This document shows positions 16,801 to 25,511 of a DNA stretch of 34,763 nucleotides, piece by piece. Positions within the stretch are counted from its first letter, which is position 1, and each line of letters begins with the position of its first letter. The notes under the pieces were generated by a model. The model searched no databases, was not told the DNA's origin, and was given only the letters and a program-made list of their open reading frames with translations. Both the position numbers and the translations under genes were made by a program. This stretch comes from Rubrivivax sp. (GTDB lineage: Bacteria; Pseudomonadota; Gammaproteobacteria; Burkholderiales; Burkholderiaceae_C): positions 1 to 34,763 of the forward strand of contig JAEUPD010000006.1 in the NCBI GenBank assembly GCA_016788525.1, given 5' to 3'.

Positions 16801-18111
16801 CAACTGGCCCTCGGCCACGCTCAGGCGCCCGGCCGTGGCGGCCAGATCGATCGTGCCATTGGCCGTGGCCACGGTGGCGTTCACCGCGAGGTCGTTGCCC
16901 GCGACCGCTGTGACGCCGCCGCCGGCCAGCGCGCCGGCGGCCAGGCCGTTGAGCGCCGCATCGAGCGTGATGTTGCGCGCCGCATCCAACCGCAGGCTCG
17001 CACCGGTGCCTATGTCCACCTGGGCGGCGGACGCGAGCAAGATGTCGCGGCCGGCCACCGACACGCGGCCGCCCGCACCACCGGCTTGAACGACACCGGC
17101 AAGCGTGACATCGGTGCCGGTGCCTCCGGTGATGCGAATGACACCGTCGCGCGCTTCGGCCGTGGTGGCGCGGATGTCGCCACCGACGTTGATGACGTTG
17201 TTCAAGAGGCGCGAGACGGTGTCGGCCGTCAGTTCGACGCGGCCGCCGGCGGCCTGGATGTTGCCGGTCTGGTCCACCCGCGCGGCCAGCGGCTGGCCCT
17301 GCGCGTCGGTCACGCGCTCCAGCGTGCCGGGGTCGAGCACCAGGCTCACGAGGCGCTCGCCGGTGAGGTCGAGCACGAACGCATCGCCCGCGGCCAGCGC
17401 CACCTTGCCCAGCCGGGCGACGATGAAGCCACTGTTCGCAACGCGCCGGCCCACGAGCGCGGCAATGCCGAGGTCGGCGACGCGGATCACGCCGCGGTTT
17501 TCGACCGTTGCGTTGGCGTCGCCCGGCTGGTCGAAGCGGTCGATGCCAGCCATGAAGTTGGCGTTGCTGATGTTGGCCGTGCTGGCCACGATGCCGCCGA
17601 CATTGACCTGCGCTCCCTGGCCGAACAGCACGCCGTTGGGGTTGACCAGGAACACGGTGCCGTTGGCGGTGAGGCGGCCGAGGATGGCCGACGGGTCGGA
17701 ACCCAGCACGCGGTTGAGCGTCACGGCGCTGGTGCTGGGCTGGCGGAACTCCACTGCCTCGCTGGCGCCGACGCTGAAGCTGCGCCAATCGATGACGGCA
17801 CGTTGGCTTTGCTGTGAGATGCTGGTGAGGTTGCCGTTGCGCGCGATCTGCGCCTGGCCGGCCGCCACGGTGCCATCCTGGGGCGCGCCGATGGCCATCG
17901 GCGAGGCGATCAGCGCCAGGGCACCGAGGCAGGGCGCCGCGCGCCAGTGGGGGCGGCCGGGAACGCGACCCGCGCCCGCTGACAACTCCGTGATGGCGCG
18001 GCCGATGGCGGTGAATGCACCGGGGTCGCGGGCCATTCCTGTGGCTGCGTGACCGGCGTTAGCCACCAGAGTCGATTGCGCCGCTCGGGTTCGACTGACG
18101 AGTGCAGCCAT
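13837..18111 (-). CDS. TpsA exoprotein with filamentous haemagglutinin N-terminal (TPS) domain
   Basis: The 1424-residue product has an extended signal region of about 76 residues, ending HWRAAPCLGALALIASPMAIGA before PQDG. The TPS secretion domain follows (about 77-330), with QRAVIDWRSFSVG, NRVLGSDPSAILG and the diagnostic NPNGVLFGQGAQVNVGG (157-173). Next come Gly/Ala/Thr/Val-rich beta-helix repeats to about 650, then a more complex C-terminal half with Cys pairs (CTACSDP, RRCATDTPPPCD) and a Gly/Ala-rich tail ending in CNPEAIEPP and CQPASK. It would be exported by Sec, threaded through the partner TpsB and folded as a beta-helix on the surface. The start lies only 17 bp after the TpsB stop, with GGAGGA four bases before the ATG. 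The cargo function (adhesin, toxin carrier or surface scaffold) is not visible; no known toxin domain was recognised. Confidence 0.9.
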   Translation of the reverse strand: MAALVSRTRAAQSTLVANAGHAATGMARDPGAFTAIGRAITELSAGAGRVPGRPHWRAAPCLGALALIASPMAIGAPQDGTVAAGQAQIARNGNLTSISQQSQRAVIDWRSFSVGASEAVEFRQPSTSAVTLNRVLGSDPSAILGRLTANGTVFLVNPNGVLFGQGAQVNVGGIVASTANISNANFMAGIDRFDQPGDANATVENRGVIRVADLGIAALVGRRVANSGFIVARLGKVALAAGDAFVLDLTGERLVSLVLDPGTLERVTDAQGQPLAARVDQTGNIQAAGGRVELTADTVSRLLNNVINVGGDIRATTAEARDGVIRITGGTGTDVTLAGVVQAGGAGGRVSVAGRDILLASAAQVDIGTGASLRLDAARNITLDAALNGLAAGALAGGGVTAVAGNDLAVNATVATANGTIDLAATAGRLSVAEGQLLQAGDQPITLGGGAGVTTRSVLTSGAIAITSAAGAVDVRGTLGAPGSAGAAGAAGATQVQGRDGVTLAGVRTGGALTVGSAVGSVALTGAVDAAGAVNITATTGTLTVGEGGIRVSGAGQGLSLQAGGPLRLDGDLIAHSGSITLASTSGAVTARVTNPGANPQAADATIDAGADATQSQISVTARGDVTLGGMVAHGGITVRSDTGNVLLLAPLGGANTGYMAYADGYQAALRPDVGTLAIEAPNGSVELNGLNLDGLRNATDSGHGLSVVAGRMVLSNDIIAVNKGDVLLQGGNTLATDGVYLGGNVFSRGFDQLAGGVRNKIGYGIRIVGRNLGVFDNTDGQAELPGLFRVTLTLPFVFNGQTHMQVLTDQQGRVVDVNGQRLQANGQFFYVACTACSDPVTLSVLATNDPAVAGNVLGQPARRTVARIEIANNVANYRVDDAGTAGIDERSALVGVTGTGVLPQVRLEVTSIGGVTNVAVPSDGAARQSLATFQPVLGGLSEAAARVTPDPNSTAAASTRGVVIKLLGFEGATDASTELWNATLAQPLIARRCATDTPPPCDAVGNQAGLIAGNGSTTYEVQLFVPPRGFSPPNISQTYTLTTGTITQPWTHLGSSGGRFQVGVQGSFRLVGGAPLVGVQNAVYTFELEGNARFHGFTAPSRTARVVGITVNGVTGNWESIPTVTGVEPVGLSRVVNVVFGYNAPMIVSEPGRASGVRVAGVLAGSTAFAGGVANGDQFLPTAPVSVPPPLFIQSATGQLSVVTVTPDATRGYTFGRVTLESSAVPGAFGSDQRGTRVVLFDGILGNATGGALSDQNGSALHIPGFTGIPGTNNSTTGFSSVGGSTAAIGGAQVQAGSVVGAAPVPPSATTFEFRPTFVDDRASQDALGGGAAGAGAGEGAATRAALGPGLQVGTGPTRQADLGRGNGLGGAAPNIFKRAYRLAVAVDTSVCNPEAIEPPAPAGAGAVGAVGAVARPCQPASK

Positions 18112-18128
18112 GAATCCTCCGGTGAAGT

Positions 18129-19796
18129 TCAGAAGTCGATGCCCAGGCCCGCAAAGATGCGCACCTTCTCGTCGCCATTGCGGGCGGTGGGCTTGTGGCC
18201 CGGCTTGGCTGCTTCGACGAAGCCGCGTGTTCCGCGCGGACCCGACAGCCGGATGCCCAGGCCGGTGGCATAGGCCGACTGGCCCGTCTGCGAGCCATCC
18301 ATCTGGCGAAGCTTCACCGTGCCGGCGTCGTAGTACGCGTAGAGCGTGGCGGCCAGCACCTGCCCGAGCTCGAAGTTGCGTCGCAGCTCCACCTTGCCAG
18401 CCTGGCCCGAATCACCCAGCAGTTCGGAGGGGTCGTAGGCGCGCAGAAAGACCTCGCCGCCCAGGCCCAGTTGCTCCGACGACCCCAGCAGATCGCGGGT
18501 GGCCTGGCCGGTGGCCGCCAGCAGCAGCGACCACTCGCCGCCCAGCGATTGCAGCCTTGCGGCATAGAGCGTGGTCTTGGTGAACTGCGGGTTCGATCCC
18601 TGGCGCGACAACGAGGCATCGTCCGCGCGCGAGGCGCCCAGGGCCGAGAGCCCGCGCGAGACCTCCACGTCGAGCAGGTTGACCCCGGCCCAGCCATCGG
18701 CAAGATCGAACGCCAAACCCAGCCGCAGCGGGCGCAGGCGTTCCTCGGACAGCTGGAGTCCTCCACCGACCTCGGACTTGCCGTCATAGCCGGCGAGCGC
18801 CGCCCGCAGCGTCAGGTTGGCCGCGCGCGCGCGCAGCCACGGGTGGCTGACCGCGAGCGAGGCATTGCGCGAGTCGGTGTCGAGCTGGAAGATCGTGCCG
18901 CTCTTGGGCCGCGAGCGCGAGGTGCTCGCCGACCACGACACCTGTGTGCCGGCGGAGCCGAGCGGCGCATCGCCGCTGTAGGCGAGCAGGTTGAGCAGCT
19001 GATTGCCCGAACCCACCCAGCGCAGTCCGTGCCGGTCGAAGGCACCGAGCAAACCGCGCCGTTCGGCCGACGCCTCTAGCCGCAGCGGCCCTACGGCCTC
19101 GGAGGTGCGGTTGTGCACCGAGAAGCTGAAGGCCTCGGTATCGGCTTGCACTTGCAGATCCAGGATCGCCGAGTTCAGCTCCTGCCCGGCGCGCAGAGCC
19201 GCCTGTGAACGCACGCCCGGCAGGTCGTTGACCAGCAGCAGGTGCCGCTCGAGCGTGGTCAGCGTCAGCGGGCGCTCCCACTGGATCGGCGTGAGCATCG
19301 CCAGCAGCCGCGCGCCGCGGACCTCGTCGGCACCCAGCGTGACCTGCGAGATGAAGCCCTCCGCCACGCGAATGCGCACGCGCCCATCGGCCTGGAGGAT
19401 CTCCTGCGCCGGCACCAGCGCCTGCGAGAGGATGTAGCCCGCGCGCCGATAGGCGGCCGTGATCTGCGCGGCGATGTCGAACATGGCGGCCAGCGTGACC
19501 TCCTTGCCCAGCAGCGGTGCCCACATCGGGGCGAACTGCGAGGTGGGCAGGGTGCGGTTGCCGATGAGTTCGACCGCCGTGAGCCGGAACGTCAGCGCAC
19601 CTGCGTCGGGTGGCGCCTGTTCCGCGAATCGTTCGCGGTCGATGAGAAGCGGCAGCGCGCGCGAGGCGGGCTGGGGCGTTCTTGGCGAGTCCTGCGGAAG
19701 CCTCTGCACCGATTGCGCGAAGACCTGGCTCGTCCAAGCCATGACCACGATGGCCGCGCCCCATGCGAGCGCACTGCGATACCCTGGCTGCGCCAT
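18129..19796 (-). CDS. TpsB outer-membrane transporter (ShlB/FhaC/HecB family)
   Basis: The 555-residue product has a signal peptide (AWGAAIVVMAWTSQVFA before QSV), a Pro-rich linker, and POTRA domains starting LTFRLTAVELIGNRTLP and including RRAGYILSQALVPAQEI and VRIRVAEGFI. A C-terminal beta-barrel of about 350 residues ends in the aromatic outer-membrane signal FAGLGIDF. Length and layout match FhaC-type two-partner secretion transporters. It exports the TpsA protein encoded immediately downstream. The ATG at 19796 is preferred over longer frames because AGGAGG precedes it. A 180-bp gap separates it from the HEAT-repeat gene. A CGTA lies about 70 bp upstream of the start, but the CCGG block is absent, so it may depend on read-through from the PAN gene promoter. 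Confidence 0.93.
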   Translation of the reverse strand: MAQPGYRSALAWGAAIVVMAWTSQVFAQSVQRLPQDSPRTPQPASRALPLLIDRERFAEQAPPDAGALTFRLTAVELIGNRTLPTSQFAPMWAPLLGKEVTLAAMFDIAAQITAAYRRAGYILSQALVPAQEILQADGRVRIRVAEGFISQVTLGADEVRGARLLAMLTPIQWERPLTLTTLERHLLLVNDLPGVRSQAALRAGQELNSAILDLQVQADTEAFSFSVHNRTSEAVGPLRLEASAERRGLLGAFDRHGLRWVGSGNQLLNLLAYSGDAPLGSAGTQVSWSASTSRSRPKSGTIFQLDTDSRNASLAVSHPWLRARAANLTLRAALAGYDGKSEVGGGLQLSEERLRPLRLGLAFDLADGWAGVNLLDVEVSRGLSALGASRADDASLSRQGSNPQFTKTTLYAARLQSLGGEWSLLLAATGQATRDLLGSSEQLGLGGEVFLRAYDPSELLGDSGQAGKVELRRNFELGQVLAATLYAYYDAGTVKLRQMDGSQTGQSAYATGLGIRLSGPRGTRGFVEAAKPGHKPTARNGDEKVRIFAGLGIDF

Positions 19797-19976
19797 GTTT
19801 CCACTCGCCTCCTGCTCGTTTTCGACATCTTCGTGCGGCACTTGGCAAGTCGCAATCCATCGTCCGTACGAGGTTTCCCGCCCTCGCCCCGCGCTGCCTG
19901 GTGTCCTGCCGATGCGTTTCGCTTCCTGCACTCCACTACGTGAAGACACTGCAAATCCGGACACGGCCAACCCGCG

Positions 19977-22007
19977 CTACGCCCCACCCACCAGCCTCTG
20001 ACAGACGGCGCGGACATCGGGCATGGGGTCGGCCCGCGCCGCGCGGCGCACGGCCGCGTCTGCGTTGGGGTACTGTTGCCGCTCCTGCCACAGCAGTTCG
20101 GCCACCGCCACGCGAACGCGCTCGCTGGCGTTGCGCTGGAAGGTCTTCGTCAACAGGGTCATGCCTGGCCCGGTGGCGCGTGCGGCCAGCGTGCGCGCCG
20201 CAGCGATGCGCACGTCGTCGCTCACGTCCTTCTCCAGAACCACGGCCAGGCGAGTCTCGACCGCGGGCTCGTCGATCCAGCGCAGGGCGTTCACAGCCGT
20301 GGCGCGGGTCTCGGCCTCGGCGTCCGTGAGCCGCGCGGCCAGGATCGGTAGCGCCGCGGGCGCCCCGGTGTTGCCAAGCACGCGGAGCCACTGGCGTCGC
20401 GCGGCACCGTCCTCGGCACTTTCGAGCAAGTACACGAAATTGCGCACGAGCGCATCGCTGCGCGGGGCGTCTGCTTCGCGCAGCCGGCCTGCCATCACGC
20501 CCAGCGCCAGGCTCGCCGTGGCGGAAACGGCCGGCGAAGCAGGGCTCGATGCCAGGCGTTCCAGCGCCTGCACCATGTCTGCGTCCGGCGCCGCGATGCG
20601 CGCCGTTGCGCGCAACAGCCGCAGCGTGGTAGCTTCGTCGGGCGCGCCGACAAGCAGTTGACGCAGGGCCGCCTGCGCAGGCCCATGGCCTGCCGCGACC
20701 AGGGCATCGACGGCGGCGCGCGCGGCCGGGTTGGCGGGCGCCAGCGCGGCCACGCGTTGAACGACCGCGCCGCTGGCCGCCGCGTTCACGATCAGCAACG
20801 CCTTCAGCTTGAGGTACAGGCGCGTGGCGGCTTGCGTGTCTTCGGGCGCAAGGGTTTGCTTGTCCAACAGCTGTAACACACTGGCCGTCGTATCGTCACC
20901 CAAGGTGCTGCGCGCGACGGTGTGTTCGCGCTCCGCTACGCCGAGGCCGTCGGATCCCAAGGGCCGCCTGGGCATCGCATAGGCGGCGTCGGCCTGTGCC
21001 TCGCTCAGCCGCTGGTCCAAGTCCTGGGACCTCAGGCAGCGGGCCTCCATGAGTTCGAACTGCACGGCGGACTCCGCGTTGCCAACCTCGCGCCGGCTGA
21101 GCAGCGTGCGCTGGCTCTCGCGGCCACTGATTCCGAGCACCAGCCCACGCGCACGGTCATACCACACCTGCAGAGTCCCCGCGGGAAGGGTCTGCGTCGC
21201 CACTTCGCGGCGCTCGCCGATGCCGATGGTGGGGGCCTGCGTCGGCAGCGGTGCGCTCCGCGTCTTGGCCAGGCGCCAGACCGAATTCCCCTCTCCCGGC
21301 GCGCGAGCCAGCCGCACGTACTGCGTCCTCAGGCTTCCCGCCGCGTCCTCTTCCAGCCGGCCCCAGGCCGACGGCGCATCGGTCGTTTCAGGCACGCTCA
21401 CCTGCACAAGGCCCAGCAGCGCGCGCAACACCCCCTGCGAGGCGGAGTGCGTGCCGGCCGCGAAGGTGATGCCACGCACCCGGCCATCGGCAGCCACATC
21501 GAGGTACGACCAGGCGGCCAGGTCGGCCGCGACGCGCGACGACGACTCGCTCTGCGCCACGCTGGCCGAAGCGACCTGCGCCTGCACGTCTGCCAGGCGC
21601 ACGGCCACCTGCCGCAGGCCGCTCTCGCCGGCATGTCCGCCGGCTCGCATCGCCGGGCCCAGCGAGTCCATTTCCATGGTCGCGCGCAGCGAAACGCTGA
21701 ACTGGCCAGCCAGGCCAGATGCGCCTTCGCGGGTGCCTCCCTGTCCGGCAAAGAGTGCGGCCAGGCTGTACCGCGCATCGCTGCGAAAGTCCACGGCGTA
21801 GCGCAACTGCGTGCCTGTCGCCAGGCGCCCGGGCACCGCAGGCTCCCTGCACTCGGCGGCACTGGCAGAGGCCGCGCCGCAAAGCGCCAGCACGAAACCC
21901 AGTGCAAACGCCAAGGCCGCCAATGCAGGACCCGCACAAGTCAGGGAGGCACCAGACACCGCCCCCGCGCCACTGCGACGCCCAGCCAGCACGGCCCCGG
22001 CTCTCAT
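19977..22007 (-). CDS. Exported protein with beta-rich N-terminal half and C-terminal HEAT repeats
   Basis: The 676-residue product has a long signal peptide (hydrophobic PALAALAFALGFVLALCG, cleavage near ASA/AEC). Residues of about 60-350 look beta-rich (GTQLRYAVDFRSDARYSLAA, FSVSLRATMEMDSL, GTLQVWYDRARGLVLGI), and the remainder is helical. The last 200 residues are recognisable HEAT repeats (GAPAALPILAARLTDAEAET, DDVRIAAARTLAARATG). Its ATG overlaps the stop of the upstream PAN protein as ATGA (22004-22007), with GGGGGTG upstream, so the two are translationally coupled. The order of a beta-sheet domain before a helical HEAT domain loosely recalls large lipid-transfer proteins of the vitellogenin/MTP kind, but I see no motif that proves it. 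A periplasmic or surface scaffold role beside the TPS pair is inferred from position. Confidence 0.82.
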   Translation of the reverse strand: MRAGAVLAGRRSGAGAVSGASLTCAGPALAALAFALGFVLALCGAASASAAECREPAVPGRLATGTQLRYAVDFRSDARYSLAALFAGQGGTREGASGLAGQFSVSLRATMEMDSLGPAMRAGGHAGESGLRQVAVRLADVQAQVASASVAQSESSSRVAADLAAWSYLDVAADGRVRGITFAAGTHSASQGVLRALLGLVQVSVPETTDAPSAWGRLEEDAAGSLRTQYVRLARAPGEGNSVWRLAKTRSAPLPTQAPTIGIGERREVATQTLPAGTLQVWYDRARGLVLGISGRESQRTLLSRREVGNAESAVQFELMEARCLRSQDLDQRLSEAQADAAYAMPRRPLGSDGLGVAEREHTVARSTLGDDTTASVLQLLDKQTLAPEDTQAATRLYLKLKALLIVNAAASGAVVQRVAALAPANPAARAAVDALVAAGHGPAQAALRQLLVGAPDEATTLRLLRATARIAAPDADMVQALERLASSPASPAVSATASLALGVMAGRLREADAPRSDALVRNFVYLLESAEDGAARRQWLRVLGNTGAPAALPILAARLTDAEAETRATAVNALRWIDEPAVETRLAVVLEKDVSDDVRIAAARTLAARATGPGMTLLTKTFQRNASERVRVAVAELLWQERQQYPNADAAVRRAARADPMPDVRAVCQRLVGGA

Positions 22008-23893
22008 TTCACCCCCGAGGAGCAGCAGTCGCTGCGCGACGGCGGCGGCACCACGTTCTTGAGCCAGCAGCGCGCCTGCGGGCCTTGGATGCCGGGTGCC
22101 ACCCAGGTCCACGCGCGGCACTGTGCTTCGCTGGCGCAAGTGGACTGGCACTGCGCCTCGGTGGCCGGCACGAAGCCGCGGTAGTCACCGCCGGGCCGGT
22201 TCGTCGAACGCTCGATGCCCACTGGCACCACGGGACGCATCTGCCGGTCCAGGGGGCTCGGCACTGGCGGGGCAGGCTGCGGCAGCGTAATCGGGCGCGT
22301 CACCTGTGCCCGCGCGCCCAGCAACGTGGCCGCGGTTCGCAGCGCGCCCATCTCCGGCTCGGTGAGCTGACGTGTGAGCGGGATGCGCACCTCGTCCATG
22401 CCGAAGATGCGGCTGTCGAACGTGAGGCCCGGCCACGACGCCAGCGTGTGGTGAAACTCATGCCGGTCCCAGGGCGGGAGGGCGAGGTTCGGCAGCATGA
22501 TGAACGCATAGATCCCCACGCTGCCGGACATCAGGGTGAGCGTGTTGTCGGCGGCATACCACATGCGCAATTCGGGTGCCGTGGCCTTGTCGAAGACCCG
22601 CACCGGGCGGCCCTGGAAGGTGCTCATGCCGGCGTTCTGCACCTGCGGCGCAAAGTGCCCCGTGACGCGCGCCTCGCCCTCGAGCATGAGGGACTCCTTG
22701 AGCAGCACGAGGTTGAACTCGGCACCGGCCCCTGCCACTACCAGGTCGACACCGGCCTCGGCGTAGGCGGACAGCTCGGCGTAGGGGCCGAACTTGCCGT
22801 GCACCATGCGGTCGTGAGCCTCGAGCATCGCGTACAGGCCCACCTTGCCGCGTGCGCCGAGGTTGACGGTCACCGGGATCGGGCCGATCGGCAGCGTGAA
22901 GCTGACCTTCTCGTCGAAGCCTGTTTCCTGTGGAAGCTCGCGCCGGGGTTGGCTCGACTCCTCGACGGTCGGGAAGAGCTCGCCGCTGACTGTCCTCGCC
23001 GCCATCCTCAGCCGGTTGCCCGTGGAACCCGAGACCGCAAGAACCTCGGCGTCGAGCACCGGAATCTTCTGTCCGAGGAGCTTGATGAACGCGTTGGCGC
23101 CACCTCCCATCCGAAGCGCGTCGCCGTCGAAGCCATGGACCACCTTTGCGTCCAGGTAGACATAGGCGATGTCCTGTTCACCTGCTTCGGTCCACCAAGT
23201 CTTGCCCGGTGAATTCATCAACTGCGCGGCCTGGGGTGTATCCACGCTCAACGGCAACTGGCCGGCGAGGACCAATTGCTCCACCCGCGCCGGGCTGAGC
23301 CGCAGTTGCTGGCTGCGCTCGGCGGCGGAAAGCACGGCGCTGCGGGCGGGTTCGTTGGGCACGACGTTCGCCGTGGCGCGGCGCAATGGCACCAGCGGGG
23401 GGCTGCTCAGGCGCAACTGCGTGCGCGGCACGGCGGTGCGCTGGACCGCCGCGCGCTGCTGCTCGTACAAGGCCGGATTGGGCCGGGTTCGCTGCAACAT
23501 CACGCGCCGTTCACGGCTGCGCAGCGAAAAGCCGCGCGCATTCAGGTCGCTCTCGAGCTTGTTGAGCTGGGCGTAATACTCGCTGGCCGGGACTGAACGG
23601 CCGTTGGGCAGCACGATCATCTCCGTGGGCGCGATCGGCGCATTGGTGCCCGGCCGCAGCATGGGGAACGGCTGGTGCGCAATGGCAGCCCGTCGCTCCA
23701 TGATCTCCACACGCTGGGCAGGCAGCGGTGGGGCCACCCGTGGGGCGGCGCGGAAGGTCCGCCAGTCGGTGTCGCGGGCCTGGAGGGGTACCGCAGCGCG
23801 CTCCGGAGCCGGAGGCTGCTGAGCCACCACCGGCAGCCCCACCCCCAACGCCACGCCTGCCAGGACGGCGCGAATCGCAGACCAAGTCTTCAT
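22004..23893 (-). CDS. Exported protein with C-terminal PAN/apple domain
   Basis: The 629-residue product starts MKTWSAIRAVLAGVALGVG with signal cleavage near VVA/QQ. A long middle part (about 150-500) looks beta-rich (ALRMGGGANAFIKLLGQKI, VSFTLPIGPIPVTVNLGARG). The last 67 residues (about 563-629) form a PAN-like module with six cysteines (GGDYRGFVPATEAQCQSTC, QCRAWTWVAPGIQ, CWLKN, DCCSSG). PAN/apple modules bind proteins or glycans in extracellular proteins. The start at 23893 is chosen because AGGA sits in front of it; ATGs at 23908 and 23920 are alternatives. It is 85 bp downstream of the other PAN gene, and the stop overlaps the HEAT-repeat gene start. The PAN module is closely related to that of the upstream gene but sits at the opposite end of the protein. 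Confidence 0.87.
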   Translation of the reverse strand: MKTWSAIRAVLAGVALGVGLPVVAQQPPAPERAAVPLQARDTDWRTFRAAPRVAPPLPAQRVEIMERRAAIAHQPFPMLRPGTNAPIAPTEMIVLPNGRSVPASEYYAQLNKLESDLNARGFSLRSRERRVMLQRTRPNPALYEQQRAAVQRTAVPRTQLRLSSPPLVPLRRATANVVPNEPARSAVLSAAERSQQLRLSPARVEQLVLAGQLPLSVDTPQAAQLMNSPGKTWWTEAGEQDIAYVYLDAKVVHGFDGDALRMGGGANAFIKLLGQKIPVLDAEVLAVSGSTGNRLRMAARTVSGELFPTVEESSQPRRELPQETGFDEKVSFTLPIGPIPVTVNLGARGKVGLYAMLEAHDRMVHGKFGPYAELSAYAEAGVDLVVAGAGAEFNLVLLKESLMLEGEARVTGHFAPQVQNAGMSTFQGRPVRVFDKATAPELRMWYAADNTLTLMSGSVGIYAFIMLPNLALPPWDRHEFHHTLASWPGLTFDSRIFGMDEVRIPLTRQLTEPEMGALRTAATLLGARAQVTRPITLPQPAPPVPSPLDRQMRPVVPVGIERSTNRPGGDYRGFVPATEAQCQSTCASEAQCRAWTWVAPGIQGPQARCWLKNVVPPPSRSDCCSSGVK

Positions 23894-23978
23894 CGATTTC
23901 TTCCTCATGGTGGTTGTCATTGCGAAGAGTGCGTGGTCGGGTGGCGCGGAACCCGGCACCGCCCATTGATGGCCACAC

Positions 23979-25397
23979 TCATGCGCCGCAATGGCCTTGC
24001 TTCGACATGGTGGCCAGCGGGCGCATGCCGAGCGGGCCGCTGAACGTCCACTCGATGACGTAGTCGATCGATTCACCTGCGGCGTGGAACCACTCCACGC
24101 GGGTGTTCAACCGGCCGCCTTGCGGCTGCAGCACGATCCTTGCGCCACGGGCGGCATCCATCGGGGCCTCGTAGCCCGGGCCGTCGAGGTAGGAGCGCGC
24201 TTTCACGATCCGCGCCGTGGCGCTGAAACCGTTGAGCAGGTTCATGCGGTCGCCGAATACGTCCACGCCACTGCCGCCCTTGCCGCCGCGGTAGTCAGGC
24301 GTGGTGGACAGGCGCGTACCGGGCGCGGTGAAGACGTTCTGTGCGCTGAGGCCGATCCCTCCAGGGCTGGCCAGGTGCGGCGACTTTGCCGTCACGGGCA
24401 CGGTAACGACGATGTTCTGAACGTCGCCATACACGGTGGCGGGGATGCGGGCGGATACCTCCTTGCCGTTGCGAACGAATGCGCTCGCCTGGTACGACGC
24501 AGGCCCGGGCACGGGCTTGGGCAGGAAGAACTTCTCTCCGGGCCGGCTCGGGTCATGCGCAAACGCCACCTGGCCGCAGGTGCCGAGGTCCAGCACCAAC
24601 TCGGCGGTGTCGACCCTTCCCAGGTGGCCCATGACGCGGTATTGCTCGATGCCGTTGCGTGGCACGACGGTGTTCCAGTCGGGAATCTCGTAGCCCCCCG
24701 CCACTGGGCCGAAGCGCGTCAAGCGCAGCGGTGCATTCGGCCCGGCCTGCGGCAGCTGCGGTGGCTCGGGCGTTGCAGCGGGCGGCGGCGCGGTGTTTCC
24801 CGCCGGCGGCAGCGGGCGATTGACACGCGACTGCGGGGTCACGATCGTGCTGCGGACCGCGGCGCCGTGGGTCGCCAGGCCGGTGCCGGCCTGCACCGCC
24901 AGAGCCTGCAGCTTGGTCTCCAGCGCGGGGTCGTTCGGGTCGAGGCCACGCCCGATGAGGCGCGCCGCGGCGGCGGTGCGCGGAGCCGCCATCCTGATGC
25001 CCATGTCGCCGTTGCCGGCGGCGGCGCGCGCTGGCACGCCGGAGATGCAACAGGCATCGGCCTTGGCGGCCGGCTCGGCGCTCTTCAGCCAGCAGTTGCC
25101 GGTGCGGCTCTGTATGCCGGGCCGCACCCAGGTCCAGGCGCGGCACTGGCCCTCCGCGGCGCAGGTGCTTTGGCACTGCTGGGGGCTGGCCGTCTCGAAG
25201 CCACGGTAGTCGGAGCCGTAGCGGTTGGTGTTGTTCTCGAGGGTGCCTGCTCCCGGCAACTGGAGGGCCGGAGCCGTGCGCATCTGGGCTGCGGTCTGAG
25301 CGCTCCCGCGGTCGGGCAGCGCCGCCAGCAGGGCCACGAAGGCCAGCAACGCGACGGCCCGCCAGGGTTTGCGCGAGAGAGTGGATCGGTGGTGCAT
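23979..25397 (-). CDS. Exported protein with N-terminal PAN/apple domain
   Basis: The 472-residue product has a signal peptide (AVALLAFVALLAALPDRGSA before QTA). A PAN-like module lies at about 58-121 (SDYRGFETASPQQCQSTC, QCRAWTWVRPGIQ, CWLKS, ACCISG), followed by a Pro/Ala-rich linker. The C-terminal half is beta-rich with a single Cys in LGTCGQVAFAHD and ends near FSGPLGMRPLATMSKQGHCGA. AAGGAAGG before the ATG at 25397 sets the start. It is the first gene of a six-gene minus-strand run (PAN, PAN, HEAT, TpsB, TpsA, WD40-caspase). A GGCCGG-N16-CGTA promoter motif lies 56 bp upstream. A role in binding at the cell surface or in the periplasm is inferred from the PAN module; the C-terminal half is unrecognised. 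Confidence 0.87.
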   Translation of the reverse strand: MHHRSTLSRKPWRAVALLAFVALLAALPDRGSAQTAAQMRTAPALQLPGAGTLENNTNRYGSDYRGFETASPQQCQSTCAAEGQCRAWTWVRPGIQSRTGNCWLKSAEPAAKADACCISGVPARAAAGNGDMGIRMAAPRTAAAARLIGRGLDPNDPALETKLQALAVQAGTGLATHGAAVRSTIVTPQSRVNRPLPPAGNTAPPPAATPEPPQLPQAGPNAPLRLTRFGPVAGGYEIPDWNTVVPRNGIEQYRVMGHLGRVDTAELVLDLGTCGQVAFAHDPSRPGEKFFLPKPVPGPASYQASAFVRNGKEVSARIPATVYGDVQNIVVTVPVTAKSPHLASPGGIGLSAQNVFTAPGTRLSTTPDYRGGKGGSGVDVFGDRMNLLNGFSATARIVKARSYLDGPGYEAPMDAARGARIVLQPQGGRLNTRVEWFHAAGESIDYVIEWTFSGPLGMRPLATMSKQGHCGA

Positions 25398-25452
25398 GTT
25401 CCTTCCTTGTGGCTGCAACTGGTTCCAGGCCACGGCCCGGCCTGCCATTTAG

Positions 25453-25478
25453 TACGCACAGGCGTGGCTGATCCGGCC
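25453..25478 (-). promoter_or_regulatory. ECF-type promoter motif before the PAN-TPS-caspase run
   Basis: On the minus strand: GGCCGG (25478-25473), 16 bases, CGTA (25456-25453), 56 bp before the ATG at 25397. It lies back-to-back with an identical motif serving the plus-strand OmpA-like gene, 33 bp apart. If used, it could drive the whole six-gene run down to 10658. Confidence 0.75.
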
Positions 25479-25511
25479 ACTCGAGCCCCGCGTGCCTGGT
25501 GATATGCGTGT

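Noticed and set aside
15922-17817. Plus-strand 631-codon frame opposite tpsA
   Set aside because: Low-complexity antisense shadow of the beta-helix repeats in TpsA.
19867-19892. CGTA about 70 bp upstream of tpsB as a further regulon promoter
   Set aside because: The block 16 bases further upstream reads GCGGGG, not GGCCGG; too poor a match.
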